From CAYQDR01 sp964416315 (GTDB taxonomy: Bacteria > Methylomirabilota > Methylomirabilia > Rokubacteriales > DASRDR01): a DNA stretch of 57,652 nucleotides. The stretch covers positions 1 through 57,652 of the forward strand of contig CAYQDR010000014.1 in NCBI GenBank assembly GCA_964416315.1. The letters are read 5' to 3'. This document shows, one piece after another, positions 57,521-57,652 of this stretch. Made by a program: the position numbers and the translations under genes. Position 1 is the first letter of the stretch. Each line of letters opens with the position of its first letter. The notes beneath the pieces were generated by a model. The model was not told the DNA's origin. It ran no database searches and worked only from the letters and a program-made list of their open reading frames with translations.

Positions 57521-57652
57521 GCGAGTGCCCCGCGGCGGGACCTGGCGGGCCCCCCGAGCCCGCGCCGGGCGACGTCACGTGGACCCCTGAGGCGGAAGCG
57601 CGCCTCCTCCGCGCCCCCGCGTTCCTCCGCGGCATGGTGCGCCGCCTGGCCG
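57517..57652 (+). CDS. PCP_red domain protein, 5' part only (cut by window end)
   Basis: Forty-five codons from a GTG overlapping the preceding stop (GTGA). After a Pro/Gly-rich leader (1-18) comes VTWTPEAEARLLRAPAFLRG and MVRRLA, a very good match to the PCP_red pattern found at the C-terminus of protochlorophyllide reductase subunit ChlB/BchB (W.PEAE..L...P.F.RG..R). It is the third adjacent gene with this domain. The remainder lies outside the window, so it could be a single small domain or the N-terminus of a larger protein. Confidence 0.7.
   Translation, partial: MSECPAAGPGGPPEPAPGDVTWTPEAEARLLRAPAFLRGMVRRLA

Overview
The window is a high-GC, gene-dense bacterial chromosome segment. Gene content and order suggest a Gram-negative-type environmental bacterium of a deep lineage such as Candidatus Rokubacteria / Methylomirabilota (NC10). 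That placement is inferred from GC content, gene style and the respiratory genes; no 16S rRNA is present.

Region 1 (1-31916, all + strand) is one nearly unbroken transcription/translation block: 3' end of a first tuf copy, rpmG, tRNA-Trp, secE, nusG, rplK-rplA-rplJ-rplL, rpoB, rpoC, then (behind a near-consensus promoter overlapping the rpoC stop) rpsL, rpsG, fusA and a second tuf, followed by the complete S10-spc-alpha series to rplQ with secY, adk, map and infA in their usual places. Noteworthy points are an RNA polymerase alpha subunit that stops after its N-terminal domain, a tuf gene with codon use unlike its neighbours, low-complexity tails on L5, L22, L17 and IF-1, and two families of intergenic repeats inserted between ribosomal genes.

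Region 2 (31943-36843, - strand) looks like one operon read as trxA, thiL, two tandem CNNM/CBS (CorC/HlyC-type) membrane proteins and a dienelactone hydrolase family protein. Region 3 (36997-40452, - strand) is livH-livM-livG-livF, a branched-chain amino acid type ABC importer without its binding protein in the window.

Region 4 (40743-46388, + strand) encodes an unusual respiratory module: a CydA-family protein without CydB, a diheme cytochrome c, a membrane-anchored triheme protein ending in an ethylbenzene-dehydrogenase-type heme domain, and a periplasmic cupredoxin-like protein. Region 5 (46587-53624, + strand) is a cytochrome c oxidase operon (coxB, coxA, ctaA, ctaB, a tiny membrane protein, two tandem subunit III genes, subunit IV) closed by a second cupredoxin-like protein. 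Region 6 (53656-57652, + strand) holds a cluster whose shared feature is the PCP_red domain, known from the C-terminus of ChlB/BchB: a universal stress protein / zinc ribbon / triple PCP_red fusion, a radical SAM-SPASM protein with a C-terminal PCP_red domain, a small membrane protein and the start of another PCP_red protein cut by the window end.

The most novel candidates are the modular intergenic repeat family A, whose hairpin arms change between copies while still pairing; the CydA-like/multiheme/cupredoxin module; the PCP_red/radical SAM cluster next to the heme O/A synthesis genes, with a Shine-Dalgarno-containing hairpin; and the alpha subunit without a C-terminal domain. No stretch longer than about 300 bases lacks a gene or a described repeat or regulatory element.
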